DNA of 64,000 bases from Nymphaea colorata (Eukaryota; Streptophyta; Magnoliopsida; Nymphaeales; Nymphaeaceae), in the NCBI RefSeq assembly GCF_008831285.2, contig NC_045145.1:20582802-20646801 (forward strand). The letters are read 5' to 3'. A model generated the notes under the pieces. That model made no database searches. It was given only the letters and a program-made list of their open reading frames with translations, and had not been told where the DNA came from. A program made the translations under genes and the position numbers. Positions 34,732 through 47,450 of the stretch are shown in pieces (position 1 is the first letter of the stretch; each line of letters starts with the position of its first letter).

Positions 34732-37320
34732 TTCACCCCTTCCCGCTCTCTCTACTTCTAGCCACCCTTCGCTCCTCAAAAGAAGAAAAAGGGGAGGTGC
34801 TGAGCTGCTAAGCTTTCTCTGTGCACCTGGGGAGGAGGGCGCTCATAAAAAGGGGAGGAAGAAATCAAACGGCGATGGTGGTCGTCCTTAATTTGGCTGC
34901 TTGTGATTGAGAGAGGGAGAGGGAGAGGGATCAGGCCAGAGCAAGCTCCCGTGGATGATAGCGATACTGAAATTATTGAAGGCGGAGAAGGAGAGAGCGC
35001 GCGGAAAAGGCTTCGGGCAGCGGTGCTTCTTTGCTCTCTCTACTGTCAAAACTCTGAACAGGAGCTGCGCCATTGGTGGTTACCACCGTCGATCTCGGAC
35101 GGAATGGTCCAAAACAGGGACCCAGTAGTCCGTGTTCTTTTGTTGTTGCATTGAGAGCCGAGTCGAGAGCCTACACGTGGTGGGTCCAAGTGGGGAGCTC
35201 GAAAGCAGCCTAGGCTCGGCTCGACTGGGCTCGGCTCAGCTCATTTTCCTCAATTCCTCCGCTTTATCCCTCTTTGGCCGCACTGGTTTATTCATCATCT
35301 TGGGTTTTCATGCGGATGTGAGTTTTGATTTCATAAATTTTCATCTGCTTCAGCTTTAAATGTTCCAACACCTTCTATTTAAATATTTTTCGAATATGCA
35401 GTTAAGTTAAGAAAAGCAAAACCGTACTTACATTCTAATATCATACATTGGCCACTAGAATATATTACACTTCAGTAGATGTTAACCTACTTTTTCTACT
35501 CTCTGATGTGATAGATCTTGCTATGGGAATATCCCTTTTCTCATCGACTTGAAGCAAGAACCTCTCAAACCTCCGGTGTTGATCCCGCTGCCTTTACGTG
35601 ATAAGTGCTTTGGAAATGAATTTGGAAGGGAAATCAGGCTTGAGTCCTCTTTGAGAACAGCGGTAAATCTGTTTGAATTCACATTTTTAGACACATGCAC
35701 CGGAAATCTTTGTCCATCTGATTTGTTGAGGAACCCAAAATCTCGTAGCCACGCATCTTTAGTGGAGTCATACTATATAATTTGATTTGCAAAGACTGAA
35801 TTTTCATCTTTTCGGAACTGAGGCGACATATAGAACAAGGAAATCTTTGTCGCTTCAATTGTCTGCCCTTTGTCTACCTAAACCGCATCCACAAAGAACT
35901 ACAAGGGCGTCAATCATTTTTTATTGATTTGGTGTTTTGCAAACAGCAGAAAGGAAGATCATTGATGTCTATCTTCAACATGAACGACAAGCAGATCCGG
36001 ATTCCCAATCAGGTAGACTTTCCCAAGTCGCATAAACAATTCAATGGCTCTGCAGGTAGCTGCTTCAGGAGCATTCAGGTCGAAATCTCTCCTTCGTATT
36101 TGTTGATAAAGAAAAACTGATACAGTTCATCAGTTCGATTCTTCTTGGTATTACTTATATCAACTACAAACTATCTTGTTGGTATTACTTACATGAACTA
36201 CAAACTATCTTGTTGGTATTACTTACATGAACTACAAACTATGGATGCATTGTGCGGATTTCAAAACATGTCTGAAACTCAGGGAAAAGAAACTAAAAAA
36301 AAGAGAGAGATGGGCTTCAGCCTCTTCGAAATATCTCTTCCATTTAATTCTCCGGCCGGCTTCAATGGCTCAGGGACGGTTGCTGCTGGGAGCCGTGAAA
36401 ATCGGGCGCGTGATTCCGGAATCAAGAACTCATCGTGTTGTTGCAATACAACGTCTGGGCAAAGGACACCACCTGCTGTGTTGGGTCACGCCCGTCGTCA
36501 GCCCATTGCCAGGAGCTCTGCGCAGTGAGGCCAGCGTTTTCGCTGGAGATAGAGATCGTTCGTCTACCATATCCGATCACCATCTTCAACTTCTTCTTTT
36601 CCTCGATTTGCTACTCTGCTCTACATTGAGCCGTTAACTTCTAGGAAGTTTACGTTCGGACGCCCACATTTTCACCATAACTTCCAAAATCGAGCCTCAG
36701 ATTCAAGATTATACCGCCACAGGTTTTGTTTTTGTCAACCCAGCTGCAATAATGTTCTCATTTTCTTTTCGAACTTTGGCTGGGAAAACATTTTCTCTGT
36801 CGTTTCATAGTACTCTTTCTTTCAGATACAACTGTTTAGCCATATCCGCATGAGGGCTCATAATTAAAGCAGATATCTTTTCCTTTATCGAGCCAAGTGC
36901 CTGGTTGGGGCTCACCAAACAGCGTTTAGAAAATGAGGCTAAGTCATGGAAGTACTCTTCTTCTAAAGGATTCATCGTAAAGCTAGATTAAAGTAATTGG
37001 AAGAAAGCTTGGAAGGGACATCTGTCTCCATTTTGAAGAAGAAGAAGAAGAAGAAAAAGGAAAGGGGATTGAAGATGCATAATTCATTCAGGTCAACTGA
37101 TATCCACTTTTGCCAAGATCAACATCCCTGTATTTTTCATCAGGTGGTAAAAGAATGATGAAGTGGAAGACTACGCGAGGATCAAATCTTCATCGCCACA
37201 TCACCTTGGATCTATCTGTTGTCTTGTCTGATTTTTGAAAGGTTCATTGTAATTAATAGAAAAGAAAAGTATGTCTATTATAGTCGGGACGAAGGTAAGT
37301 GTGGGCAATTTGAAGGTAAT
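34732..37320. other. Upstream flank of the GPI-protein gene and unassigned DNA
   Basis: The first few hundred bases are CT/GA-rich and should hold the leader and promoter of the minus-strand gene. A TTTTTTAT stretch near 34.85 kb is only a weak TATA candidate. Beyond 35.1 kb there are short ORFs without family resemblance and a 34-bp triplicate (36145-36246). No gene is supported. Confidence 0.45.
36145..36246 (+). repeat. Three 34-bp tandem units
   Basis: TTGGTATTACTTA starts at 36145, 36179 and 36213, each continuing as (T/C)AT(C/G)AACTACAAACTAT. Units 2 and 3 are almost identical. An ORF runs through the array but has no other support. Confidence 0.9.
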
Positions 37321-37325
37321 TGACC

Positions 37326-37490
37326 CATAGGCGGAACCAGGTCAAGGGCGGGCCAAATGATCCGCGGGTCAGGCCAAGAGGAATGACGGGTCGGGTCAAA
37401 CTAAAAAAAATTGATTTTTTCAATATAAAAAAAAATCCCTATGCTCATTCGGGCCATGGCCCAGGCGGTCCTCCCCTCCCTTCACCCCTA
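37326..37490. mobile_element. hAT-like miniature element, 165 bp, 8-bp TSD
   Basis: The flanks AATTGACC (37318-37325) and AATTGGCC (37491-37498) match at 7 of 8 positions. The left end is CATAGGCGGAACCAGG and the right end reads TAGGGGTGAAGGGAGG in reverse complement. The interior GGGCGGGCC, CGGGTCGGGTCAAACTAAAAA matches the reverse complement of the 46.1-46.2 kb copy. Confidence 0.7.
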
Positions 37491-37698
37491 AATTGGCCTA
37501 TAAGAACCACAAAAAAAAACTTCCTACTTTTATATCGATAATTTTTGGGTAAATTTTTTTCATTTTACATATTGGTACCTCTTAAAATTTGAAAATTTTA
37601 TACCTAATGCTTCTTAGCCACAAAATTTTAGCTCCACCCTAATTATAGTGTTGATTTTCTTTTTTTTTTTAAAAAAAAAAAAGCAACAGCAAAAGCAC

Positions 37699-37888
37699 CA
37701 GGGGCGGAGCCAAGGGCCCGCATGGGCCCTGACCCCACTTTAATTTTTTTTTTTTGAAATTTACATGTAACTTTTAGAAAATTTCATTTGTTATATATAA
37801 AATTTTTGAAAAATGGTATTTCAAGTCCAATCAAAATTTAGAAACTTTAATTCAGCCCCCATCGTGAAAAATTTTTTGCTTCCTCCTG
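37699..37888. mobile_element. hAT-like element, CAGGGGCGGAGCC family, right end uncertain
   Basis: The left end CAGGGGCGGAGCCAAG is a typical plant hAT terminus. The interior (AAAATTTTTGAAAAATGGTATTT, then TCAAAATTTAGAAACTTTAAT) is shared with the 48.6-kb copy. The right end is degenerate and no target duplication was found, so the boundary is approximate. Confidence 0.55.
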
Positions 37889-38588
37889 AGCATAACCACA
37901 AGCAAACTTTAGGTCAAAGGGAGAACTCCTATCGCTGGACCAGGACCCAAGTGGCCTCCTCATTGAAAACCTTCATGCTAGTGTGAGCCTAGCAGCTGCC
38001 CACATGTGTGACCTTAGCCGGTTTGGACCAGGACCTGGTCCATATTAAAACCTAATGGGGTCCAGATTTGATGGCAACCAACAAGACAATTAATATGAAG
38101 GATCGAGCTACAGGGTTGATAATTTGTAAAGCCGTTATTTTCCGGTGCAAAATCTTGAGCCTGGTTTTGCATAGCTTGTAGGATCTATATGAATGGTGCT
38201 TTCATGTTAAATCATGTCAATATCATATTTTCTTGAGGGTCACTCTTTGCGCAAAAATGAAGCTAACACACAACAACCGGTGGTTAAAGAGAGGGACGAA
38301 TCAATTTAATTCACAAAACAGAATCACGGTGAATCAGTTTGATTTGATTTAGTTAAGTAAGCTGTGAAAATCACTCAAATTAAGTTCTCATGAAAAAACA
38401 ACGGCTCGTTGGTCATCTAAATAGGGGAAGTATTATTATACATCTCCCAAGCAGGAAGCTTGACGGGTTGGCCAAAACCAAACCAGGTCGGTTTTTTATA
38501 CAAAGCTAGATTGGTTGCTAAGATGCTAGAGAGAGAGAGAGAGAGAGAACTACTCATTCATCTTAGCTATTCAAACACTTTCTTTGAG

Positions 38589-38756
38589 TAGTGGCGAAAC
38601 CAGAAATTTTTAACTATAAGATACTTTTATAAAAATTTTCATTTTTGAAGGGCACAACAATAAATATTTGTAAGAAATCTATGTAAAAATAAAACAAAAA
38701 AATTGTTGTTGGCATGAGCAATTGCCCACGCCAACCTATATGTTGCTATGCTATTG
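38589..38756. mobile_element. hAT-like miniature element, 168 bp, 8-bp TSD
   Basis: The flanks TCTTTGAG (38581-38588) and CCTTTGAG (38757-38764) match at 7 of 8. The left end is TAGTGGCGAAACCAG. The right half carries GCCCACGCCAACCTATATG, a signature shared with the copies at 42.4 and 42.65 kb. Confidence 0.7.
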
Positions 38757-39899
38757 CCTTTGAGTATTCTTATAATGGAAAAAGAGATTCCAACAAACAA
38801 ACATTGGACAAGAAATTAAACAAATGCTAGACATAATGAACATGATGTTCGTTCTTAAAACTATCAAACAAAGAACAAAAAACAATATTGACATGGTAGA
38901 CAGAACATTAGTGTGATAGAAAAGATGTCTTGTATGTCATGCTATCAAACAACCTTTAAGAGGCCATTTGACACGAAGAACACTCTATGAGTATTTTATG
39001 AATCTGGCTCAAGTACTTGAATAAATTCACAAAACAATTGTTCAAATGGTTCATGAATATTCATGTTAAATTCATAAAATACTCAGTACAATGTTGTTTC
39101 TCTACATCACTTGTAGAGTGTGCGCTTTCTTAGGAGGAAAACTTGACAGCAGTACCAAATTATTGTACTGGGTCACGTGGGCATGGTAAGAAGTGCGTGG
39201 CTAAAGGAAGGACGGGACGGAGCTTTCATCATAAGAGAACGGTATACGAAGATTGTCCATGTTTGCATTAATATCTAACATCTCACTGGTGATCAGTTCT
39301 TTGTTATACTTCAAAGTCCACTGTACACGAAAAATGTAGGAGTTTGAAAGTAAGAATGCACCTGATACGCTCAAAAATTTGTTTGACGTTCGCCTGTGTC
39401 CGTTTTGCGGCGGCCTAGCCCATGCAAACACGAGCCTGTGACTAGTTGCGTTGCTAACGTTCTTGCTGTTCTGTTAAATTGGTGGGACGATAGAATCAAA
39501 CGTTACGTAGGACGGCCTTTGGTAATAGAAATGCCGTGTTTTTTCCGATGAATGTATCCATTCTATGGAGCATTGCATTCTAAATATATGATGGAATGCA
39601 TCAATCCTCCTTCGTTGTACTCAAACCATGAAGTTTGGGGAATGAAGGAAAAGAAAAAGATACTATAACAAGAGAATGAAAGGAAAAAATATATTAAAAA
39701 GAAAAAAACAAAGCAAAAAAAGGAAATGAAATGTCCAAAATCATATTTCTTTTTATTACTACATACTTGTTTCTTTTCATTTTCCTTTCTCTCATTTCCA
39801 TTGTTTTCCACCTTAAATGTAGTTTTATTCAAGTCTTTCCTTTCCTTCCTCTTTAATTCGATACCCAAACAAGTCAGTGTTCATATGATGCTGCTTTTC

Positions 39900-40080
39900 A
39901 GCATAATTGCTGACTCGTCGAGTTCAACTCAGATAGCTATAAAACTTGGCCATCAGTCAAGGTTGGCCCGGTTCACCTTTGACTCATCCACGACTCGGTT
40001 TAACTCGGCCTGACTCGCTTGGTTTATGTTATTTTAGAACTCGACATATTCGATGAGTCAGTTTTCTGATCTGATCATCA
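39900..40080. repeat. GACTCG/CGAGTC-rich dispersed repeat
   Basis: Repeated CTGACTCGTCGAGTT, GACTCATCCACGACTCGG and GGCCTGACTCGC words also occur at about 44.03-44.20 and 44.50-44.58 kb. The ends of the element were not resolved. It is probably another miniature transposon family. Confidence 0.4.
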
Positions 40081-40659
40081 ATGGATCCAAATCCGAGTCC
40101 AAGTGTGAGGAGGTCTACGAACTACACTTTTCAAGGTGTCAATGAGTGCCAAAAATGTGTTCTCAGCAGTTGGCAGCAAAGAGTTCAATCGGTTTTGTGC
40201 GTTCCCGATGTTTGGCTTCGGCCCAGTTGAAGGGTGTCATGTTCTATCACTGACATCGATGCACGGTAGGACTCTGAAAGCAGGAGAATAAAGGCGCCTT
40301 CGAGCGATAGCATTGACCCTCTCGCTCACCCGATGTTCGGCTTGGTCCCCATGTTATTTGGGAACAATTATGTAATAATAACCAAAGTAATGGTTTATTA
40401 AAATACGCGCAATTACATGTACGGCTTGAAGTGGCCTGCTACATTTTTTCGGCCTCTTCTGATGGGAGATTCGTATCATAACGCGTCAAATTAAGTCGGA
40501 TCGGATATACGTTTATCCAAATTTTGGTCCAGATCGAGCTCAGCACAAATATGTCCAAAATGGAAATGCTTTCAAGTTATATGCATTCGCTCCCTCTTGC
40601 ATCGGATGGCAAGGGATAAAAATTCGGTGAGGATTCGATCCGCTTTGCTGCGAAAGGGC

Positions 40660-40790
40660 GGATGAACGGATGACCGGAGGAATCCAAGAATCCTATAAAC
40701 ATTTACTGCAAAAGAGTGGATGGACGGATGGCAGGAGGAATCCAAGAATCCTATAGACCTTGTATATATATATATATATATATATATACA
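40660..40790 (+). repeat. 57-bp tandem duplication followed by (TA)n
   Basis: GGAGGAATCCAAGAATCCTATA occurs twice, each time after GGATG(A/G)ACGGATG, with an offset of about 57 bp. A (TA)n run (about 40765-40788) follows directly. Confidence 0.8.
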
Positions 40791-42280
40791 AGTTTTATGA
40801 AGAATATTGTAGTATTGTCTTCCCAAGTTTTTTCTCCAAAAAGAACTTGCAACTATGAACTATTTTGTTGGCAAGATAGGAATCTTGAAACTACAGTTCG
40901 TCACAGCTGGAAAAGAAGGAGAATTTGCTCTCTGTCAAGAACAGAGTGTTTTGCTACTTCATCATTCTCCAAACAAAAGTTTCTGTCTTTTTTGTGGTTC
41001 ATTTGTTCTCTTTCTTTAAACACAGAAAAGAGCAGGAGAGGCACGACATCATGGTGGGAGGGAGTGAACTCCAAGGAGATCATGGCACAGCACAGAATAT
41101 GGGATTTGCTTCCTCCAACTTACATGAATGGATGCTTTCAGTTCTTCCATTCTCAGGAAAAAGAAAAGGTAGAGAGAGAGAGAGAGAGAGATTTGCTGCT
41201 CTTTAATTTTGTCTACTTCTGCATTCAAACAGTGTCTTATAGTCTTATATTATTGGGTCACTGCTCTCTAGGCCCTACGCCATTCCAGGGCTCTCTACCT
41301 TTGCTTTTTCTCTTCCCCAAAGTCTTCTTCGGCAGCTTCTTCCTGAAGCAGTGCATCAATGCCACTTTAGTTTAAAACTGGAAAAGAAATTATTAAATAA
41401 CCCTAAGTGGGGAGGACATGATTCGGGGCATATATTATAAATAAGTCCAAGGTGGTCTTTGAATCCTGATTTTATGGCTCCAAGGAGGAATATTGGGCTC
41501 TGTCTATGTAAAGACAGCATCAGGTTCCACTTTACACGAAGCGTTGAAATGATTTTTTTTTTTTTTTGAAAAAATTTTGTACGTAGAATTTAATTCCTTC
41601 AAAAGTTTTTTACGCATGCAAACGGATCTGGTGTGGGAGTCCTAATTTGGATTTGTTTACTCAGATGTTGACGGGAATGAAATTTCAGTATAAAGTTTTA
41701 CAACCGACTCAGGGTCTGCATGGGATGATATTGGACTGGAATCGGGTAAAGGTGTGACCCCTTTACGTATAAATGTCAGGTCTTCCATATGCTAGTAGAA
41801 TCTAAATTGATTTTCTCGGGTCCAGGTTTGAGTCTAAATCCAATTACAAATGAAATTGGATGAGGTAGAACTAACCTTGCACTGAACCTAGTTGGCATGT
41901 CTCTTTCACAGGCAACGGCCTCACCCTCCACACCGATCTCAGAGAGGGTTGGCGCAATAGACAAGATAAGAGCAAAACAGGCGGCCAAACATCTGTTTTG
42001 AGTTTCTTGGATGTTGACTTTCTATGCTGCACAAGGAGGACACTGACAGGCAAGTTGAAGCACACCGTAGAAGTCATCTCGGTTTTTTCATTTATTTTTT
42101 AAGAAACTAATGTTTAACATTTTAGCTGATTAAAAAATCACCTGACTCGTCGAATCATCTGCCTCACTATTCGATGAAAAAACTGACGTACAGTAACACT
42201 GCTCGGCGCATGCCCCCTATGTACTCCCACTAGCATGGGATATTTCAGTCAACCCATATGGATCCTATATCTTATACCGA

Positions 42281-42454
42281 CAGTGGCGTAGCTAGAAAGA
42301 TTGGTTGGACGAACACTAGTTTATAAACACTTATATATGGAGGTGCACTTATATATGTATCAAAGTGAATTTTAAATTTGCCAATGTAAAAATAATGTAA
42401 AAATAGTGGGGTAAGCAAACTGCCCACACTAGACCACATGTAGCTTCGCCACTG
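42281..42454. mobile_element. hAT-like miniature element with CAGTGGCG ends
   Basis: CAGTGGCGTAGCTAG at the left and (reverse complement) CAGTGGCGAAGCTAC at the right form strong terminal inverted repeats. The interior CTGCCCACACTAGACCACATG is shared with related copies nearby. The flanking 8-mers do not match clearly. Confidence 0.65.
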
Positions 42455-42539
42455 CTTACGAGATTATTTTTTTAGTCTCGTTCCAACAGCTATCCGCTCC
42501 TCCGCGGGCTAGGAAGGCATGCTTCCACTTGGACTTTCA

Positions 42540-42680
42540 AAGCAGAGAACATAAGGGGCTAGACCCATAAGGGACAGTCAAAAGAAACACTATGCATATA
42601 ACAAAACAAATATTTGAAAATATTAATATAAAAATAAAATAAACAGCTGCTCACGCCAACCCATATGTGGCTCCGCTCCA
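42540..42680. mobile_element. Truncated relative of the CAGTGGCG element
   Basis: The segment ending GCTCACGCCAACCCATATG, TGGCTCCGCTCC matches the right half of the 42281-42454 element. The left end is missing or too diverged to place. Confidence 0.4.
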
Positions 42681-42864
42681 AAGTCCAGTATCGGTTTGAT
42701 TTCTATAAGTGCTATTTCACAAGCGCTGCCATGATTTGATCTCCAGGAAGACCGAACAAACCACTAAATAAAATTTTGAAAGTTTTTAACGGTAAAACTA
42801 TGAATTTTGAAAATTTTAACAAAATTAATTCTTCAAACTTGAAGGGGGTGGGGAGGGGCATGAC

Positions 42865-43002
42865 CAGTGGTGGAGCTACATAAAACTTACATTATTTACA
42901 AATAAAATTTCATTATTCAGTTTTTTACATACGAGTGCCCATTAAGATTTAAAATTTACATGTGGAGTGCCCCTCAGGCAGAAATTTTTGGGCAGGCCAC
43001 TG
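42865..43002. mobile_element. hAT-like miniature element, 138 bp, 8-bp TSD
   Basis: The flanks GGCATGAC (42857-42864) and GGCATAAC (43003-43010) match at 7 of 8. The ends are CAGTGGTGGAGCTAC and (reverse complement) CAGTGGCCTGCCC. It has no coding capacity. Confidence 0.72.
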
Positions 43003-43010
43003 GGCATAAC

Positions 43011-46000
43011 TTTGAGAGCAACCCTAACTTTTTACCTAGATTTCGAAGTAACTTTAAACTGAGAAATAAAAGTAGAGGAGAGGAGCTTCAACCTCTTGGA
43101 GTATTCAACTGAGAGATAATGAAAAAGATAAAAGGGAATCTGCTAGAACAGGAGGCCTCTTTAGCCTTTCCAGAAGAAGACGAAGACGAATCCTCATCAC
43201 ATCCGATGGGCCCGACGGCAAAAGCAACCGATATCCCTTTGTTTTGTTGGTAAAACCATGAAAAGAACCAAATAAAGCTCGAACCTCTTCACTTTCACAA
43301 GTCCTTTTTTTTTTATCAAAAATATCAGCCACCAGATTCTCTCGCTTTCCTGACGTAACATCGAAGACGGTCGTACCGTTCCTTCTTCCAATAAAATTAT
43401 TATGAGTAAAATTAGAATTTTGAGCCTCCTCTCACATTATATTGGTTGAATTACGAAGAAAATTTTATATAAGAATAAATGTTTAAGATTTTCATTTTAA
43501 AATAAATAACTTTTAAGTTGTCCACCTAAGTTCTTGTTCAACTTCATTTTAAATTCACCTCAACATACTTAAATTTTCATATCAGTTTCTAAAATACCAA
43601 GATTTGGAAAAGTATATTCATGGCATGCAAGGATGAAGTGAGAGTTTTTTTTTTTTTTTTTTTCTCATGTAGCATTAAATATATCATTAACAAATTATCA
43701 GTTGACCATAAAGAAGCGACCAAGTTCGCATAAGTTTCAATACTAAATTAATGTTTCAAAAAGTGCATTTCATAAGGCATATGCTTGAGAAAGACCACAT
43801 TTCCCCTCATCTCTGATGGCGTGCAAGCAGGCCGAAGCCCTAAATTTTATCTTGGGGGCCGAAAAGTCTGAGGAATGAACCTTCAAAAGGGCCAATGTAT
43901 TTTTTGAAAATTCAAATCTTAAGTAGCAGGTTTGGGTGGGAGAGGAGGCATGGGCCCTGTGCGCCCCCCTACATGTAAGCTGATTATACGATCGGAACCT
44001 CCTCGAATACATTTCGATGTTGTTGGCAAAGTTGGTGAGTTGATTCGGGAATTGCTCGAGTCGGCTTGGGCTTGTTTTCTCACAGGGCCATGAGTTAGGA
44101 CTCAAACAACTTAGTCCAAAACTCATGCAACTCAGCCAAGAATCGGTTGACTCGCTGTATTGGTGTCTCGATTCAAAGTCCATACTGATTATTAAGTTCT
44201 TAACCATCTTTTTTGCTTGTTTCTTTTTCTTATAAAAGCTTTTGTCAGAGACATGGAAGAAATACTAGTCCAACCATTTACAAATAATATTATCACCATC
44301 AATCACTAAACATCCAAAGACCCATGGACAATCAGCTGTTTATATATATATGCAAGTTCAGCAAGTGTTCATATATTCATGATCCCCTTAGAGTTGTTAG
44401 CAAATCATAATCAAAATCATACTATTCCATGCTGAATGCCAAGGTAGTAGATTACACAATAAGATTATAGTAAAAATACATTAAAAAAATTTGCAACCTG
44501 ACCTGGCCGAGTCATCGAGTCAACTCATTGACCCAGTGACTGGGTCATCTATCAATCCAAATCTGATTCTCGGAGTTTATGAGGAGTTGATATAGCCATA
44601 AAAACCGGCCAATACCAGGCCCATCTTCATATGAACAAAAAAGGAGTCCCCGAATCGCCAGTCGATACGTGCTGATGTCGTTAGCAGAGCTAGAATTTTT
44701 TTTTTTTTTGTGGGTCAATACCTTTCATTTATATGGAGTACTTATATATATAACAAACAAATATATCAAGACATATATATTAAACTAATTTTATGAAGTT
44801 GGTGTATGTGTGTGATACAAATGGAAGGCCACGGCTTCATCAAAAATCTGTATTTTAATGAACTTACAAGTTTCGAATGCTTTAGTAACTTGAACACAAA
44901 AACTAAATTATTCATATATTTCAACAAACTATCTGTTTTCTTTTTCTTAAGAAAACATTTTTTTTTTTTTTAGCGGAATGAAAATGAAACAACTTTTTAG
45001 TTGTCTACGTCAAACTCGCGTTCATGATTTAACAAGTCTACCGAATCGTTCTAAAACTCTGTTGACATCTTACGTGCTCGTCAGCGGACAGGGCTTGATT
45101 CGATGAAGATTTTTGAGTGGAAAAAAGGGCAAAAAAATAAAGAATCAGTCAGTGACATTTTATGTCCTGGCTAGAGTACTGATTCGATAAAGGTTTTGAA
45201 AAAGGAAAAAAAGCAGCTTTATCGATTATTCTATCTTCTTAAAAAACTATTTCAAGAAAAATACTTAATATTTTTGAATACCAAACCTATATTTTACATG
45301 TTTTTTTGTTTTTTATTGCGGGGAACAGGCGAGTGTCAATCTATGATACGAGTTTGATGGGTCAAACACAACGTGGTGAACGGGATGAATTTCCCATGAA
45401 TTTTCGGTTAGATTTATGAAAAAATAGTTTTATTATTTTATCGATCTGTTTCAAAAATTGAGATATATTGTTTCAAAATTTGAGATATTGGTAGGATACT
45501 TACAAAGCATTTATGCTGCCAAACAACCTTTGAAAGTTATTGGAATTGATCTAATCAGATTCCTAACACACGAAATGGATGAAAAAGGAGGGAACAAACG
45601 GAAGCAACAGATATAGATGATTCTACGAAGCCCAAATCCATACGAAAAAATAACCTGCTCTTTCTTGCCGATTTTATTCAACTCCTGTATTAATAGTGTA
45701 TTCTCCTGCAAGTGAAAGCATCAACATCAAAAAACTTATTTTCATAAGTTAAAATTGTTCCATTATTGATTCATTAATCAAACAAGATATTACCTCATTA
45801 AATTTTAATTGACAAATGTATATAGTTTTTGATAGATGTAACAACTAATCGCACTCTTACACTTGACTAGAATTCTGGATTGAGTAAATCCCAACTCATC
45901 CCCTAGTCGTTCCGATTATCATAAAAAGCCTTAAAACCAATTATTGTTGTGGTAGTCGAGGAGATGCATCTCTAAACAAGAAAGAAGAACCAACAAAGGC

Positions 46001-46080
46001 AACAAGGATTCTAAGGAGGAAAACGACGTCCATTGGCGCTTCTTGTTTCCGGTGAAAAACAAATTTTCTCTTGGACCCTA
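43011..46080. other. Intergenic DNA without a supported gene
   Basis: AT-rich DNA with GACTCG-type repeats (about 44.03-44.58 kb), long T runs and a 51-nt exon-like open stretch on the minus strand (45655-45705). The longest ORF (43770-44207, minus) runs through the repeat and has no family resemblance. Confidence 0.45.
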
Positions 46081-46082
46081 CC

Positions 46083-46230
46083 CCTGGGCGGAGGGAGGGC
46101 CCAAGAATTTTTTTTTTTTTATATGTAAAAAATCAAATTTTTTTAGTTTGGCCTTACCCGTCGCTTCTTTTGGCCCGACCCGCGGATGGTTTAGCTCGTT
46201 CTTAAAAAAAATCCTGGCTCCGCCCCTCTG
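46083..46230. mobile_element. hAT-like element, CAGAGGGGCGGAGCC family
   Basis: The right end reads CAGAGGGGCGGAGCCAGG in reverse complement. The left end CTGGGCGGAGGGAGG is degenerate. The interior (GTTTGGCCTTACCCGTCG, GACCCGCGGAT) is the inverse of the 37326-37490 copy. No matching flanks were found. Confidence 0.55.
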
Positions 46231-46904
46231 TCGCCACCCACTTAAGAAAGTTCTGGAAACCCTCGTCTCCCCAACCAGCAATGAAATCAGGGATAATCAT
46301 GTACGAGCATTCTTGACCAACTGAGAGTTCCTCTATCTAATTTTGGCGTGAAAGGCGGGCCACTGTTCCACAATTTCCCCGACACAAGCGTCTGTGGGCT
46401 CCTTTTTTCTGAGAGAGAACAGCCCGTCCGGACGATTCTCTTTTGTTGTAATGCAACGCCACCAAAAGTTTCAGATTTCAAAAGAACCCGTGGCCTTCAG
46501 CTTTGGGACAACGGGTTTGTCCATTAGACAACAAACTTCAACCTCCCATCCGGAGTCAAACATTGCTGCTAAATTTAACTGCAAGACGTCGACCTTTCAT
46601 TTTTACCAGCCAGCCCAATGGCCTCCTATGTAGCTCAAAACTTTTCATGAATTTGAGTAGACCCTTAGTGTTGGGAGAACAGAGGAGTATGTATTTCATG
46701 ATATCGTCGTCTAATAGAAAGCTGAAACCCTCATTCATCCTTAAGGTTCATGTCTACTTTTGGTGCGTTTGAAAAAAACACTCTCATTATGTTTCAGCTT
46801 TCATATTGATACCTCTTTTTTGCAGTTCAGAAAGTTGGTGCATCAGTTATTTAAAACTAAAACGAAAACCGACCACCTACTAACTCATGCCCCAGCCCAT
46901 GCGC

Positions 46905-46922
46905 CACCCCCCCCCCCCCCCC
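46905..46922. repeat. Poly(C) run
   Basis: About 17 consecutive C residues. The length is uncertain because such runs slip. Confidence 0.85.
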
Positions 46923-47295
46923 CTTTGGGTTCAGCAGACCCTCAAAGCATTTTGATAATTTCGAGTATAAGATTAATTCTTTGATTATTGAGATACATAT
47001 CAGAACAAGGTGCCTTTTACTAGTCTTTGGTGATCGAAATTTTCGTGTTCTAAGTAAAACTGAAAAAGAAGGGTTGGATCTGAAAGTGGCTTTAACTCGT
47101 GAGATTTTTTGTGATCCAGGCAAAACATTAAATTTTGCTATTGAGCTCTTCTCCCCTTGAATCCTTTTCATTTTGGTTGAACGCAAGCACGGCTAAAGTG
47201 AGTTGCATTTCTAGTGGACGTAAAACCCTTGGGCCTTCGGCCTCAATGCTTACGGCAAATGAACACATGCACGCATGCAATACATAGTGACTTAG

Positions 47296-47450
47296 CACTA
47301 TTGGCGGAGCTAGAAAAATTGGCTGGAAAGGCAATCGTTTGAAAATACTTATATTTGGTGGGGATATATATATATATATATATATATAAAAGCAGATCTA
47401 AAGCTGCATCAAATATATATATAAAAGCAGATCTAAAGGTGCATCAAATA
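47296..47450. mobile_element. Partial GGCGGAGCTAG element with TA run
   Basis: TATTGGCGGAGCTAGAAAAA, then TTGGCTGGAAAGGCAATC, matches the left half of the 42281 element. A (TA)n run (about 47364-47388) and a short direct repeat of AAAAGCAGATCTAAAG follow. The right end was not found. Confidence 0.4.

Noticed and set aside
36145-36246. CRISPR-like array
   Set aside because: Three directly adjacent 34-bp units without spacers in a plant genome are a simple tandem repeat.
36145-36637. Overlapping plus-strand ORFs of 127 and 136 codons
   Set aside because: One begins in the 34-bp tandem repeat. Neither resembles a known family and no splice context supports them.
40716-41375. Plus-strand ORF of 219 codons
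   Set aside because: It runs through a tandem duplication and a (TA)n tract, shows no family resemblance and has no typical coding pattern.
43770-44207. Minus-strand ORF of 145 codons
   Set aside because: It overlaps GACTCG-type repeats and resembles no protein family.
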